A DNA stretch of 64,000 nucleotides, taken from Podospora pseudoanserina. Lineage: Eukaryota > Ascomycota > Sordariomycetes > Sordariales > Podosporaceae. A program made the position numbers and the translations under genes. Shown in pieces: positions 45,048 through 55,465 of this stretch. The stretch lies in the NCBI RefSeq assembly GCF_035222485.1, contig NC_085922.1:139001-203000 (forward strand), given 5' to 3'. The notes under the pieces were generated by a model that saw only the letters and a list, made by a program, of their open reading frames with translations, was not told the DNA's origin and ran no database searches. Position 1 is the stretch's first letter. Every line of letters starts with the position of its first letter.

Positions 45048-47307
45048 ATGGCTCTTCAAACCTTCTTCCTGCTGGCGGCAGCCATGCTGGCCAACGCAGA
45101 GACAACAGGCGAAAAGGTCTCTCGACAAGCACCGTCTGGCGCTCAAGCATGGGCCGCCGCCCACTCCCAGGCTGCCGCCACTCTGGCCAGAATGTCACAG
45201 CAAGACAAGATCAACATGGTCACGGGCATTGGCTGGGACAGAGGGCCTTGCGTGGGAAACACAGCTGCCATCAGCTCCATCAACTATCCTCAAATCTGTC
45301 TTCAGGATGGACCATTGGGCATTCGCTTCGGCACTGGTACCACCGCCTTCACACCTGGCGTCCAAGCTGCTTCGACATGGGACGTTGATCTGATCCGGCA
45401 GCGTGGTGCTTACCTGGGCGCCGAAGCCAAGGGCTGCGGCATTCACATCCTTTTGGGGCCCGTCGCCGGTGCCCTGGGCAAGATTCCCCACGGCGGTCGC
45501 AACTGGGAGGGATTTGGCGCCGACCCCTACCTTGCCGGTATTGCCATGAAGGAGACCATCGAGGGTATTCAGTCAGCAGGCGTCCAGGCCAACGCCAAGC
45601 ACTACATTGCAAACGAACAAGAGCTCAACCGCGAGACCATGAGCAGCAATGTGGATGACCGCACTCAGCACGAGCTCTACCTCTGGCCCTTTGCCGACGC
45701 CGTGCACGCCAACGTCGCCAGCGTCATGTGCAGTTACAACAAGCTCAATGGCACGTGGGCTTGCGAGAATGACAAGGCTCTGAATCAGATCTTGAAGAAG
45801 GAGCTCGGTTTCCAGGGCTACGTTCTCAGCGACTGGAATGCTCAGCACAGCACTGCTCTGTCTGCTAACAGCGGTCTGGACATGACTATGCCCGGTACCG
45901 ATTTCAACGGCCGCAATGTCTACTGGGGCCCTCAACTGAACAACGCTGTCAACGCCGGCCAGGTTCAGAGATCCAGATTAGACGACATGTGCAAAAGAAT
46001 CTTGGCTGGCTGGTACTTGCTCGGTCAGAACCAGGGCTATCCCGCCATCAACATCAGGGCCAACGTTCAGGGCAACCACAAGGAAAACGTACGTGCTGTT
46101 GCCAGAGACGGCATCGTCTTGCTGAAGAACGATGGAATTCTGCCGCTTTCCAAGCCGAGAAAGATTGCTGTCGTGGGCTCCCACTCCGTCAACAATCCCC
46201 AGGGAATCAACGCCTGTGTTGACAAGGGCTGCAATGTTGGCACCCTTGGCATGGGCTGGGGTTCAGGCAGCGTCAACTACCCCTATCTTGTGTCCCCGTA
46301 CGATGCTCTCCGGACTCGTGCTCAGGCCGATGGCACACAAATCAGCCTCCACAACACTGACAGCACTAACGGTGTGTCAAACGTTGTGTCTGACGCTGAT
46401 GCTGTTGTTGTTGTCATCACTGCTGATTCTGGTGAAGGGTACATCACTGTCGAGGGCCACGCTGGCGACCGCAGCCACCTTGACCCGTGGCACAATGGCA
46501 ACCAACTTGTTCAGGCTGCCGCGGCTGCCAACAAGAACGTCATCGTTGTTGTGCACAGTGTTGGCCAGATCACCCTGGAGACTATCCTCAACACCAATGG
46601 AGTCCGCGCGATTGTGTGGGCTGGTCTTCCGGGCCAAGAGAATGGCAACGCTCTTGTTGATGTTCTCTACGGCTTGGTTTCGCCATCTGGAAAGCTTCCC
46701 TACACCATTGGCAAGAGGGAGTCGGACTATGGCACAGCCGTTGTTCGTGGGGATGATAACTTCAGGGAGGGCCTTTTTGTTGACTACCGTCACTTTGACA
46801 ATGCCAGGATCGAGCCGCGGTATGAGTTTGGCTTTGGTCTTTGTAAGTTCCAGCGGCGGAGTTGGGTTTGATTTCAAGCTTTGCTAACCTGATAAAACAG
46901 CTTACACCAATTTCACCTTCTCCGACATCAAGATTACGTCCAATGTCAAGCCGGGGCCCGCTACTGGCCAGACCATTCCCGGCGGACCTGCCGACCTGTG
47001 GGAGGACGTTGCAACAGTCACTGCAACCATCACCAACTCGGGTGCTGTCGAGGGCGCTGAGGTTGCCCAGCTTTACATCGGCCTGCCGTCCTCGGCTCCT
47101 GCCTCTCCCCCGAAGCAGCTGCGTGGATTTTCCAAGCTGAAGCTGGCCCCGGGTGCCAGCGGCACTGCCACATTCAACCTCAGACGCAGAGATCTCAGCT
47201 ATTGGGATACCCGCCTCCAGAACTGGGTCGTGCCCAGCGGCAACTTTGTCGTCAGCGTCGGCGCCAGCTCGAGAGATATCCGCTTGACGGGCACCATCAC
47301 GGCGTAG
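45048..47307 (+). CDS. Secreted GH3 beta-glucosidase
   Basis: Exons 45048-46842 and 46901-47307 (intron GTAAGT..CAG, 58 nt); 733 residues. The frame is open upstream to 44,871, but the ATG at 45048 opens directly on a signal peptide (MALQTFFLLAAAMLANA), so it is chosen. GH3 landmarks are RNWEGFGADPYLAG, KHYIANEQELNRETMSS, and the nucleophile D262 in YVLSDWNAQHST with GLDMTMPG following. The second domain has DGIVLLKNDGILPL, and a fibronectin-III-like domain forms the C-terminus (GAVEGAEVAQLYIGLP). Length and order match secreted fungal cellobiases such as Trichoderma BGL1. It should hydrolyse cellobiose and other beta-glucosides during plant-litter or dung breakdown. Confidence 0.95.
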
Positions 47308-48714
47308 GGAGGGTGGAGAACAGAAAGGCCCAAAAAGGTGCCATGACTTTCAAAAGTGTTGGCAGAGTTGCATATGTTTGGTAATGTACTTACGGCCATG
47401 TGATGGTCGATACCAAAAGAAGATTACATTCAACTATCATCAGCATGTGATGCCAAGGAAAAGGCGTGTGGGGGCCCCTGTCAATTCAAGCTTCCCCGTA
47501 GAGCTTGGGAAGGTTTCTTGTCTTGTTTAGACTTTCGCGCCGCTCCCCTACCTTCTACTCTTGTTCCTGTCCATCGTCACTAGAGGAAGGGCAGCGGGGG
47601 TGTCGATGATGCAATCGCACAAGGGCCCGGCGCTAGGATGTTGGTCAACGTTGTGAAGTTGACTCTTGAATTAGATTGACACATTGTTATCACGACATAT
47701 GCATGCATCATAAGTGGGTGCATGATGGGGGATTGTGACAAAAAGGGTAGGTGGTCTCGATTCGAAAGTGTCCAGCAGGAATGGAAACTGAGATATCTCT
47801 CGGCTTCTCGGCACAGTTGTTCTTACCCGGTTCTGTGCCTGTTCTAGCGCTTGTGCTACAGAGTCACATGGCGGGCTGGATGGTGGCTTGCAGGTGAGGG
47901 TGGAAGTCGTGCATACTGATATCGTCGATAGTCGAGATATATTTGTTGGACCGCCCTGGCAGCTAATAACCTCACCAGCAACTAAGATTATTGTTTAACG
48001 GACAGCTTCACGAAACCTTTGTCATCCAGTTATCATACCATTCGACTGCCGGAGCCAGAGATCCATGATAGCCGTGGCGGAAATATCTAACCAGCATCAC
48101 CGGATGACATCGCGGGATTTAGCGACCGTTCACAACAATAGGTACAAACAATAAGGTCCGGTTGGCTACAGCAATGCAACCTTAATTCAAGCTGAGGCTA
48201 GCAGAGGTGCTTTGCCGTGTTGTTGGTTGACCTTCCTATTACGGGAGGAGGTCTCACTACCGAGAGGATCGCCACCGAGATGCCAAGACTCAAATGCCGC
48301 CCACATATCTTGAGAGCTCCCAGATGTGGAAGTGCTTGTGGGGGATAGGGGGAATCGGATGGCGGGTGCGATTGGGGAAGGTAGTTGGATGGGAGGTGGC
48401 ATCGCGTCGGTACCCTGCCTTGGCGATCCGATGAGCCTCCTACCTACCTTGGTGTGATCCGTGAACGTCGCGAGTGGATTGGCCAGGGTCTTTGATGATG
48501 CTTGGACATCTGCTTGCTTTCACGGCGGTTGGGGGGATACTATCGCTGTGATATCGCGCATGAGGGCTGACCCTCGCACCATGGTGAAGGTTGAATGGCT
48601 GACGAGTATAGAAAGGGCGTTGATCCCCGGTCTTTTGGTGAGAGTTCCCGTTGATCTTCAGTCCCGACGTCAACAACACCGCCGGTACCCACATCCCCGG
48701 ATACCTCAGTCACG
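47308..48714. other. Intergenic, no gene supported
   Basis: About 1.4 kb between two plus-strand secreted-protein genes. No coding signature, RNA gene or repeat was recognised. Confidence 0.45.
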
Positions 48715-50095
48715 ATGAAGACCTCCGCCACTCTCTTCATGGCCATGTCGGCCTTGGTCGCCGCCGAGCCCATGTCGGTGCTGCGCCAGAAAAAGCTCGA
48801 CCTCTGGTCCGCCCAGAGCGAGGCCGGTGTCTTCGACATCAACCGCTACGCTGCCCAGGCCGCCACCTCTTGCGTCAACGGCAAGGCTGGCGAGTACCAG
48901 TGCAAGAACGTTGACCTGGTCTCGTTCTTGCGCCACCAGGACATGGGCTCCAGCACCCGCCGCGGTAACGACGTCTGGGGTATGCATTCCTCCCAAGACC
49001 GTCTTTCGTGAAAGACTGTGCTAACAACTTTCAGGATGGACCCACGCCGCCTCAGGCCGTGAGTTCGGCGCTGTTGGCCAGACTGACGGTACCGCTTTCG
49101 TCGAGATCAAGGCTGACGGCTCTCTCGTCTACCTTGGCCGTCTCCCCACCCAGACCACATCGTCTTCGTGGCGTGACATGAAGGTCATCGGCAACCATGT
49201 CTACATTGGTGCCGAGTCCAGCAACCACGGTCTTCAGGTCTTTGACTTGACCAAGCTCCTCACCATCACCACCCCCCGCACCTTCAGCATCACCTCCGAC
49301 CTCAAGGCCCGCTTCACTGGCTTCGGCAACAGCCACAACATCGTCGCCCACGAGGAGAAGAACATGATCTACGCTGTCGGCACCGGCACTGCCGCCGGCT
49401 GCCGCGGTGGTCTCTTCATGGTCAACGTGACCAACCCCGCCGCTCCCACCTCGGCCGGCTGTATGTCGGCTGGCGGCTACGTCCACGACGCCCAGTGCGT
49501 GGTCTACAAGGGTCCCGACACCCGCTACACCAACAAGGAGATCTGCTTCAACTTCAACGAGGACACCCTCGACATTGTTGACGTGACCAACAAGCGCAGC
49601 CCAGTCACGCTCTCCAGCACGGGGTACACCGGTTCCTCGTACACGCACCAGGGCTGGCTCGCCGACGCCGGCATGCGCTACCTCCTCCTCGATGACGAGC
49701 TGGATGAGCAGAACCGCAAAGGTCCTGCCGCCAACCAAAAGACCACCACCTACATTGTCGACATCTCCAGCCTGACTGCCCCCAAGTTCACCGGCACCTA
49801 CCAGAGCCCCGCCACCGCCATCGACCACAACCAGTACGTCCACAACGGCCTCAGCTACCAGGCCAACTACGGCTCTGGTCTCCGCATCGTTGATGTCCGC
49901 AGCGTTACCACCGATCCTACTGGCAAGAGCTTCAAGGAGGTTGGCTTCTTTGACTGCTACCCCGAGGATGACTCTGTTGGTGGCCGCGCCGAGTTCACCG
50001 GTACCTGGTCTGTGTACCCTTACTTCAAGAGCGGCCACATCCTTCTCAACTCGATCGAGAGGGGTATCTTCGTGCTCAAGTACACCGGCGCTTGA
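48715..50095 (+). CDS. Secreted LVIVD / choice-of-anchor-B protein
   Basis: Exons 48715-48979 and 49035-50095 (intron GTATGC..CAG); 441 residues. A signal peptide (MKTSATLFMAMSALVAAEP) starts the protein. The rest reads as a beta-propeller of LVIVD-type blades: LQVFDLTKLL, GLFMVNVTNPAAPTSAGC, LDIVDVTNKRSPVTLS, TYIVDISSLTAPKFTG, and LRIVDVRSV. HDAQCVVYKGPDTRY and a histidine-rich pattern (NSHNIVAH, YTHQGWL, HNQYVHNG) are typical of choice-of-anchor-B proteins found in bacteria and fungi. No enzyme activity is established for them. Extracellular location is inferred from the signal peptide. Confidence 0.83.
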
Positions 50096-50483
50096 ACGAC
50101 TGGGATGGAAATGAACAGAGGAGGGTTGAGAGTAACGGGGAAATTTTGCTGTACATAGCTTCTCAGATGAATGAACATGCCTCTTGATCAAACTCGAGAG
50201 ATCTGACATATTGGGACGTGCAAACGGGGTGACAGCTGATTCAGGGGCTGAGACAGTGCGCAGGATCGGTTCCCATGACAAAGGAACACTGTGCCCATTA
50301 TTATGTCATCGCCAACGTGACCAAACCCTCCTCGTCAGCAAAGTGGGCATGCATGTGTTACCCTCAGACCCGTCGGGTGCCCCCGCGTTTTCCAACACTT
50401 ACTTGTAGCCAAGACCACCCCAGACATCACCGTGCAGCTTCCCCCTTCTCAGCATCGAAACTTTGATTTCTTTACCAAACAAA
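50096..50483. other. Intergenic spacer
   Basis: 388 bases between two plus-strand genes. Nothing was recognised. Confidence 0.4.
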
Positions 50484-51257
50484 ATGTCAGCTCAGGACTA
50501 CTACAATTCGTATCAGGGCGGTGGTGGTGGCGGCGGTCAGCAGCAACAGCAGCAGCAACAGGGCTACGGGTATAGCAACTCTGGCCAGCAGACGTACGAC
50601 GGTCAGCAGCAGGGTCAGGGGTATCATCCCCCTCCTCCTCCGCCTCCTCCGCAGCAGCAGCAGCAGTATTACCCCCCGCCTGGGCAGCCACACCCGCAAG
50701 GGCAGTATGGACAGCAGCAGTATGGCCAACACCAGGGACAGCATGGTCAACACCAGCAGCCCCCGCCCTACCACCAAAACCAAGACCCGGTAGCCCACCA
50801 AGAGCAGCAGCAGCAAGGAGGTAAAGATCGCGCCGGGCTTGGAAGTGCTCTGCTCGGTGCGGCAGCCGGTGCTTTGCTTGGGCACTCGGCCGGAGGGGGA
50901 GGCAGCGGAGGCGGATCACTGGCTACGGCCGCGGCCGGGGTTCTTGGAGGGGCGTTTGCGGGGAATAAGCTGGAGGGGGTGATTGGGGATAAGTAAGTTC
51001 TTGTTTTGGTTTTGTTTTTTTAGCGACCTGGGGAGGAGTTGCTGACTCGACTGAATAGACTTGACAAGCCGAAGAAGGAGAAGAAGGACAAGCACAAGGA
51101 GGGGAAGAAGGAGAAGGACAAGCACAAGGAGGGGAAGAAGGAGAAGGATAAGGAGGGGAAGAAGGAGAAGAAGGAGAAGAAGCACAAGAAGGAGAAGAAG
51201 AGTAAGAAGGGGAGTGGGTCTGATTCGGACTCGTCGGATAGCTCTGATTCTGACTGA
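50484..51257 (+). CDS. Q/G/P-rich protein with glycine zipper and lysine-rich tail
   Basis: Exons 50484-50992 and 51059-51257 (intron GTAAGT..TAG, 66 nt, splitting a Lys codon); 235 residues. It has three distinct parts. Residues 1-115 are low-complexity Gln/Gly/Tyr/Pro (poly-Gly, poly-Gln and an eight-Pro run). A hydrophobic glycine zipper follows (GLGSALLGAAAGALLGHSAG, then TAAAGVLGGAFAGNKLE). The tail is made of KEKKDKHKEGKKE-type units ending in a Ser/Asp run (SDSDSSDSSDSD). The tail is encoded by near-identical 30-bp repeats. Such Q-rich plus glycine-zipper proteins are widespread in ascomycetes without known role. The tail could bind nucleic acid and the acidic end could be a phosphorylation target; both are inference. 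Confidence 0.7.
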
Positions 51258-51653
51258 GGGGATTGGGAATGGGGGTGTTGATGTCTTGTCCCTATTGAAA
51301 ACCTAGCATGCGTTTCCTGCACAGTTATCGGAAGTATCATGTTGCCACAATCATCAGCTCCATGTTGGCGGTCTATGATGAAACAACGGTTATGAAGTCT
51401 GCGCCATGAATCTCCAGAGGGAATGATCCAACTCGTAGCTACCTTGGGTGTGAATGCGATATGCAACTTTCCCAACCCTCCAGGCACAACCATGCTGCAC
51501 ATACTACCTAAGAGTTACCTTGAGATTTCAATTTCAACCCAAACCTCCACAACCAACCACCAAACCCAAACACCCCTCCCCAATTTTCTCACAAAAGTCG
51601 TCACAAAGCATGCAAGGCCAGCGCAATAGACACAACCCTCCATTCACCGCCCG
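51258..51653. other. Start of the relic-rich block, nothing recognised
   Basis: About 400 bases between the Q-rich gene and the first kinase relic. No feature was supported. Confidence 0.4.
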
Positions 51654-51870
51654 TCACCTGCCACCCCACCGGCTCACGCTCCTCCTGCGGCCGCGGTGAG
51701 GGAGTCGGCAGTCTAGAAGCAGCGAGCCACCGAACGGGCGACCTTCCAGATCTTTGCAGCGCTCGGCATCACAGAACTCCTTGGCCAAACCGAAATCGAC
51801 AGCGTAAAGTATGTCCCCGTGCCTGCCGGTTCCCATCAGGAAATCACAAGAAATATTGCCAAGGGATCAG
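51654..51870 (-). pseudogene. Casein kinase 1-like relic
   Basis: The minus strand encodes DFLMGTGRHGDILYAVDFGL then AKEFCDAERCKDLEGRPFGG. This is subdomain VII of a CK1-family kinase (the FLMG...DFGLAK block). Neither the N-lobe nor the substrate-binding C-lobe is found on either side, so this is an isolated fragment of a duplicated kinase gene. The CK1 call rests on remembered family motifs. Confidence 0.6.
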
Positions 51871-52414
51871 CGCCAGCTAACTGAAATAAATGCTGCCGTG
51901 ACTGGCGATGCAAAATCACACGCTCCCGCGATTCCGAGAGACCAACAGATTTTGAACCGGCCCGCTGACCTTCTCTGAGGTGAACAATTGAGCCAAAACC
52001 AATGCTGCAGAGTCAATTATATACAAACCTGACAACGTCTGATTAGTTCTAACCCCAATCACACATAAAAGACTCCAAAAATATTAGTGAAAGAGATTTA
52101 AAATCTCTTAGCTCGATGACTCTGCAAAAATGCTCCCCGAAGTTCGTCAAGCTTTGCACTAACACGTTCAAGAGATCTGTGGCACTTGAAGCCAAGATCC
52201 GGGCGCTTGGATGTGGCTAAATGGGGGTTTGAAATTGACTTATTAGGGTATAATTTTCTTGTCCAGACCGGTGTGACATTAGTCTTAAGCCAGAATCCTG
52301 GGCTTGTTTAGTCTTCTAGCCTTGGGCCGGGGCCGGCCGGATTCTGGTGTGGCCTCACGCCAGGCTCCGGGCTCGCAAGTTGGTCAGTCCACAAATAGGT
52401 GAGAGCACAAAGCT
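51871..52414. other. Decayed sequence with one coding-like scrap
   Basis: About 540 bases. On the minus strand around 52,090-52,215 a short coding-like piece (LGFKCHRSLERVSAKLDELR) may be another gene relic of unknown family. The rest, including the 52,000-52,110 AT-rich part, shows nothing. Confidence 0.3.
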
Positions 52415-52678
52415 ACCAGTCAAGCTATTCTACATATGCCACGGATTACCGGTCAGGCCATACTACATATAAAGCCGCTTACTGGTAATACACTTGGTCT
52501 TCAGGCGAAAGTTACCAGTCACGCCGTTCCGTGTACGTCAGGGGTTACTAGTCACATAGTTCCGTGCCCAACAAGGGCTACCAGTCATCCCATTCAACAG
52601 CCAAGAAAGGGTACTGGTCACTGCTGCCCTTGTACATGGAAGCAAACAGGGCATAGGACATCTGGCACTTCGTCAAGA
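52415..52678 (+). repeat. 33-bp tandem repeat, about eight units, in frame
   Basis: Units start at 52415, 52448, 52481, 52514, 52547, 52580, 52613 and 52646, exactly 33 bases apart. Each begins with ACYRGT or a close variant. The units are diverged (roughly half the positions kept) but the spacing is unbroken. Translated in the plus-strand frame each unit is 11 residues starting T-[SG]-[HQN], for example TSHAVPCTSGV and TSHIVPCPTRA. An open frame continues through all units from 52,436 to 52,921. Preserved length without indels suggests it was, or still is, protein-coding. Confidence 0.75.
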
Positions 52679-52921
52679 GTTGGTTTGAAAGTGGCATCAA
52701 GCATTTTCCCCATGGTTGGGTATGCACAGCAACTCGGCGTGCGGCTCCTTGCCCGCGTGAATTCCACCACAAGTGGTTACTGGCTAGGCTCGTTCCATCG
52801 TTGCGTGGGTCGTTGTCTCGAATCATCGACAGAGTTCGGTGGAGTGGTTGTGAACGAGTTCACCGAGGTCATCTCTGTCATTGATGTCGGGCCAATCATT
52901 TCAGCCGCCCCAACTTTTTGA
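52436..52921 (+). CDS. Possible repeat protein, unrecognised
   Basis: Open frame of 161 codons that reads the 33-bp repeats as 11-residue units and then continues for about 80 residues (ending VISVIDVGPIISAAPTF). The first in-frame ATG lies inside the first repeat unit and the repeat extends 21 bases upstream of it, so the true start may be elsewhere. No domain is recognised, and there is no signal peptide or membrane segment. It may be the remains of a larger gene. Confidence 0.3.
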   Translation: MPRITGQAILHIKPLTGNTLGLQAKVTSHAVPCTSGVTSHIVPCPTRATSHPIQQPRKGTGHCCPCTWKQTGHRTSGTSSRVGLKVASSIFPMVGYAQQLGVRLLARVNSTTSGYWLGSFHRCVGRCLESSTEFGGVVVNEFTEVISVIDVGPIISAAPTF

Positions 52922-53017
52922 TGCCTCAGGTGGGATAACCTCAACTGATGTTTCTGCCAACGCTGCACGCATGTCGCGAAAACGAGATGTCCAACGGCCA
53001 ATCATTAGCCGCCCCTA

Positions 53018-53595
53018 ATGGATTACATGTACGCACACTATGCTGCTCCATCGGAGGACGGCACGCTCGAATACCACCAATATCCTATCAAGTCGGCAAA
53101 CCTCATAGACTCTTACGAGGGGTTCAAAGAGAGTCGAAGATGGGTCAGGAATGCACAAGACCATGCGAAAGAGCAGTCGTACACCCTGAGGGACCAACTA
53201 AAGGAACATTGGAAGCAGTGTCGCGGTGGCCTCCATCGCATTGCCGAAGGAACCCCTTTGCCTGGTGCTGAGGGCATTTCGAGGCGACGAACGGAGACGA
53301 AGACCAAGCTGGCTATGAGGTGGTCGAGGTACCCTGCCAGCCCACGCCCACGGCATCTTCTCGACCGCGCAGGGCGTCAAACCCCATTTATTCGCCGAAC
53401 TCGCTCCCTCCTGTGGATGACTACGTTCCCAGTGGCGGTGGCCAGAAACGGAAAGCCTCGTCATCAGCGTCCTCTCGCCAATCCTCCAGACACAAGCACA
53501 AGAAAAGGGGCTATTGGGAGTTGGATGACAGGAGCGGCCATTACTTCCACCAGCATTCTGATGGTAGGGTCAGGTGGATGGATGATGCTTATTGA
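53018..53595 (+). CDS. Unrecognised gene, one frame change
   Basis: Coding-like sequence starts with MDYMYAHYAAPSEDGTLEYH and runs to about 53,290 (SYEGFKESRRWVRNAQDHAK, KEHWKQC). It then resumes in the next frame from about 53,300 to the stop at 53,595, with a Pro/Ser-rich stretch, a KRKASSSASSRQSSRHKHKK segment and a KRGYWELDDRSGHYFHQHSD ending. Either a small intron or a single indel lies near 53,220-53,300; I could not place a convincing splice pair. The APSEDGTLE stretch recurs in the partial gene at the right edge (63,497). The family is unknown. Confidence 0.4.
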
Positions 53596-53963
53596 GGACT
53601 AAGGATGCCACAACATCATATAGCACGTGCATTGAGTTGATGTTGACATCCTAAACCTTAAGTGGTGTTGATCAACATGCCCGTAGTATCCACATGCTTC
53701 GGGTGCTAACGGTTAGTTCCCTTCGCTCTAAGCCCCTCGGGACAACCTATTGTCTTCAAGAAGCACTAGATTGCCCACAAGCTCAGTAATGGATCGCACG
53801 GTGACAGGCACCTTACCACGAACAAATAGAGATATCCATCGAGGAGTGGATGTGATCAAATTAGCATGGACTTGATGTTGCCAGATCATATCTGTTTGCC
53901 GGTCGTGGGTGGCGGTTTCAACACGAGAATATGACGGTGGTGGATTCTGCTATCTGCAGCTTG
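53596..53963. other. No feature seen
   Basis: About 370 bases between two gene remnants. No coding signal or repeat was recognised. Confidence 0.4.
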
Positions 53964-54175
53964 CTATCTTTTAGTCCTTCTGTTTGGAGCCTTCAGTGCA
54001 TTCCATTCATTTGTCCAAAATTCAACCAATTCACCCAATTCCGGTCTGCCATTCGGATCTCGTGACATGCACTGATCAGTCTTTTGCTTCCATGCCGTCG
54101 GGATATCGTCCGACTTGACCCGGTCTGCAGTGAGCTGGTCAAGATGTTCAATATCCTCGAAGTTGATGCCTCAAT
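53964..54175 (-). pseudogene. Protein kinase C-terminal relic
   Basis: The minus-strand frame reads INFEDIEHLDQLTADRVKSD then AWKQKTDQCMSRDPNGRPEL and LVEFWTNEWNAL, ending in a stop at 53964. CMSRDPNGRPEL is the subdomain XI motif of protein kinases (the conserved Arg of the C-lobe). No DFG, HRD or glycine-loop motifs are found upstream, so only the last part of a kinase gene survives. Confidence 0.45.
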
Positions 54176-54495
54176 GTCGCCTGCGACCATCATGCATATG
54201 AAGGCGTCCTGTTTCTGAGGCGAAGTAGGCGCCACAGAAGTGGATAGAAAGTTACTTATTCACGATGGATCGTGTAAACCTCTTTGTTGCCGCTGCTCAG
54301 CCGTGGTGGATGTCTTCCTTTTTCGCTGCACCTTCCGCTTAACCTTGGCCGGCCCCTCGCCATGGTCATCGATGGCGCCGGCTTCACCCGACTCGTTTTC
54401 CTCTTATGGGTGACTCGCGTGAGATGCCACTCTAGTACCGGAAGCACTGGTGGCAAAGGATAAGTTTCCCGGGGCAACAGGCCTAAGCCAGGTGT

Positions 54496-54612
54496 AACCG
54501 TCTTCGTCTCCATGTGAGCACCGTTTGCAAGCAGCATCTGAACAATCTTGTCGTGTCCTTGAAGTGAAGCTGCCTGCAGTGCATTGCCGTATAATCCGCC
54601 TTTTGCATTCAC
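54496..54612 (-). pseudogene. Ankyrin repeat relic
   Basis: Thirty-nine codons on the minus strand read NAKGGLYGNALQAASLQGHD then KIVQMLLANGAHMETK. This is an ankyrin repeat of the GG.YGNALQAAS...H..IV..LL..GA type, common at the C-terminus of fungal NLR-like and ankyrin proteins. No neighbouring repeats or NACHT/NB-ARC domain were found, so it is an isolated scrap. Confidence 0.55.
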
Positions 54613-55079
54613 CTCAGCGCCATTGTACAGCAGACAATGCGTCCTTTGGGATGCTCACACCACATAAATTATCTGCAGATCTCAACACCCGGGCCTTAAA
54701 CTTTGATTGATAACTAAGGATGCGAACAAATTAAATTAAATTCCGTTCCTAAGCCTATCTACCTCTCGGATTCCCTGCTCCTCTGGCTTTTCTAAGTTAT
54801 ATTCGTCAAATAGCAACTAAATCGCTTTCTTCCGTTTTTGCATCTTATATAACCTCCCAGAAGTGAAAAGTACTTTGTCTAGTGTTAGCTTCTTTCAGTG
54901 CACCAGGTATTAACTACCTAGTTCTGATCTAGTTAATCTAGTTTTTTAGAAGCAGGCCCTTCCTTTAAAAGTCGACCACCTCTGTTCCCTAGGGTTATAC
55001 CATCACTCCCTGTAGTCACAATCGGTGGCAGATACAGCATATCCTTTTATCGTTAACAGTCATAACCATCTTGAGGGGA
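54613..55079. other. AT-rich decayed DNA
   Basis: About 470 bases with raised A+T and many TA steps around 54,720-55,000, as expected after RIP-type mutation. No gene or terminal repeat was identified. Confidence 0.35.
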
Positions 55080-55465
55080 AAGCTTGACGCTACTTACAAG
55101 ATCATTTGGTAGGATTGGCGAAACCTCTTTGCCGGACCGAAAGACGAAGTCTTTCGTGTCCTGGGTATCGAGATCGAGAAATAAATCCTGGCGCCATAGT
55201 CCTGGTACAGCTCACATCCGGTTTTAATTAGAGTTCGCCATCTCTTCTGGAAATTTATACCACTTCTGTCCCTCTTTTTTATTAGCTTGGATAGTGAGTG
55301 GCTTAGCACATTTACCGACTTAGATTGGAATTCTGGTGGGGCTCGATTGCTGTCAGCCTTCTCAAGGGGCATCTCCATAGTGTCTTGGGATGTTTTTTGT
55401 CGAGTCTGATCATCAGACAGAGAAAACCCAAGAGAGCTTGGGGGAGGGGCATGCCCATATGACAT
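55080..55465 (-). pseudogene. MADS-like (SRF-type) gene relic
   Basis: The minus strand encodes SKLIKKRDRSGINFQKRWRT then LIKTGCELYQDYGARIYFSI. This resembles the MADS-box pattern of a basic helix with KR..F.KR...L.KK..EL, then a beta-strand with the YGA.IY element. The following piece (VFRSGKEVSPILPNDL) is in another frame, so the gene is interrupted near 55,150. About 60 residues upstream of the box are Ser/Gln/Pro-rich. The similarity is to short fungal SRF-type proteins; I judge this from motif spacing only. Confidence 0.42.
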
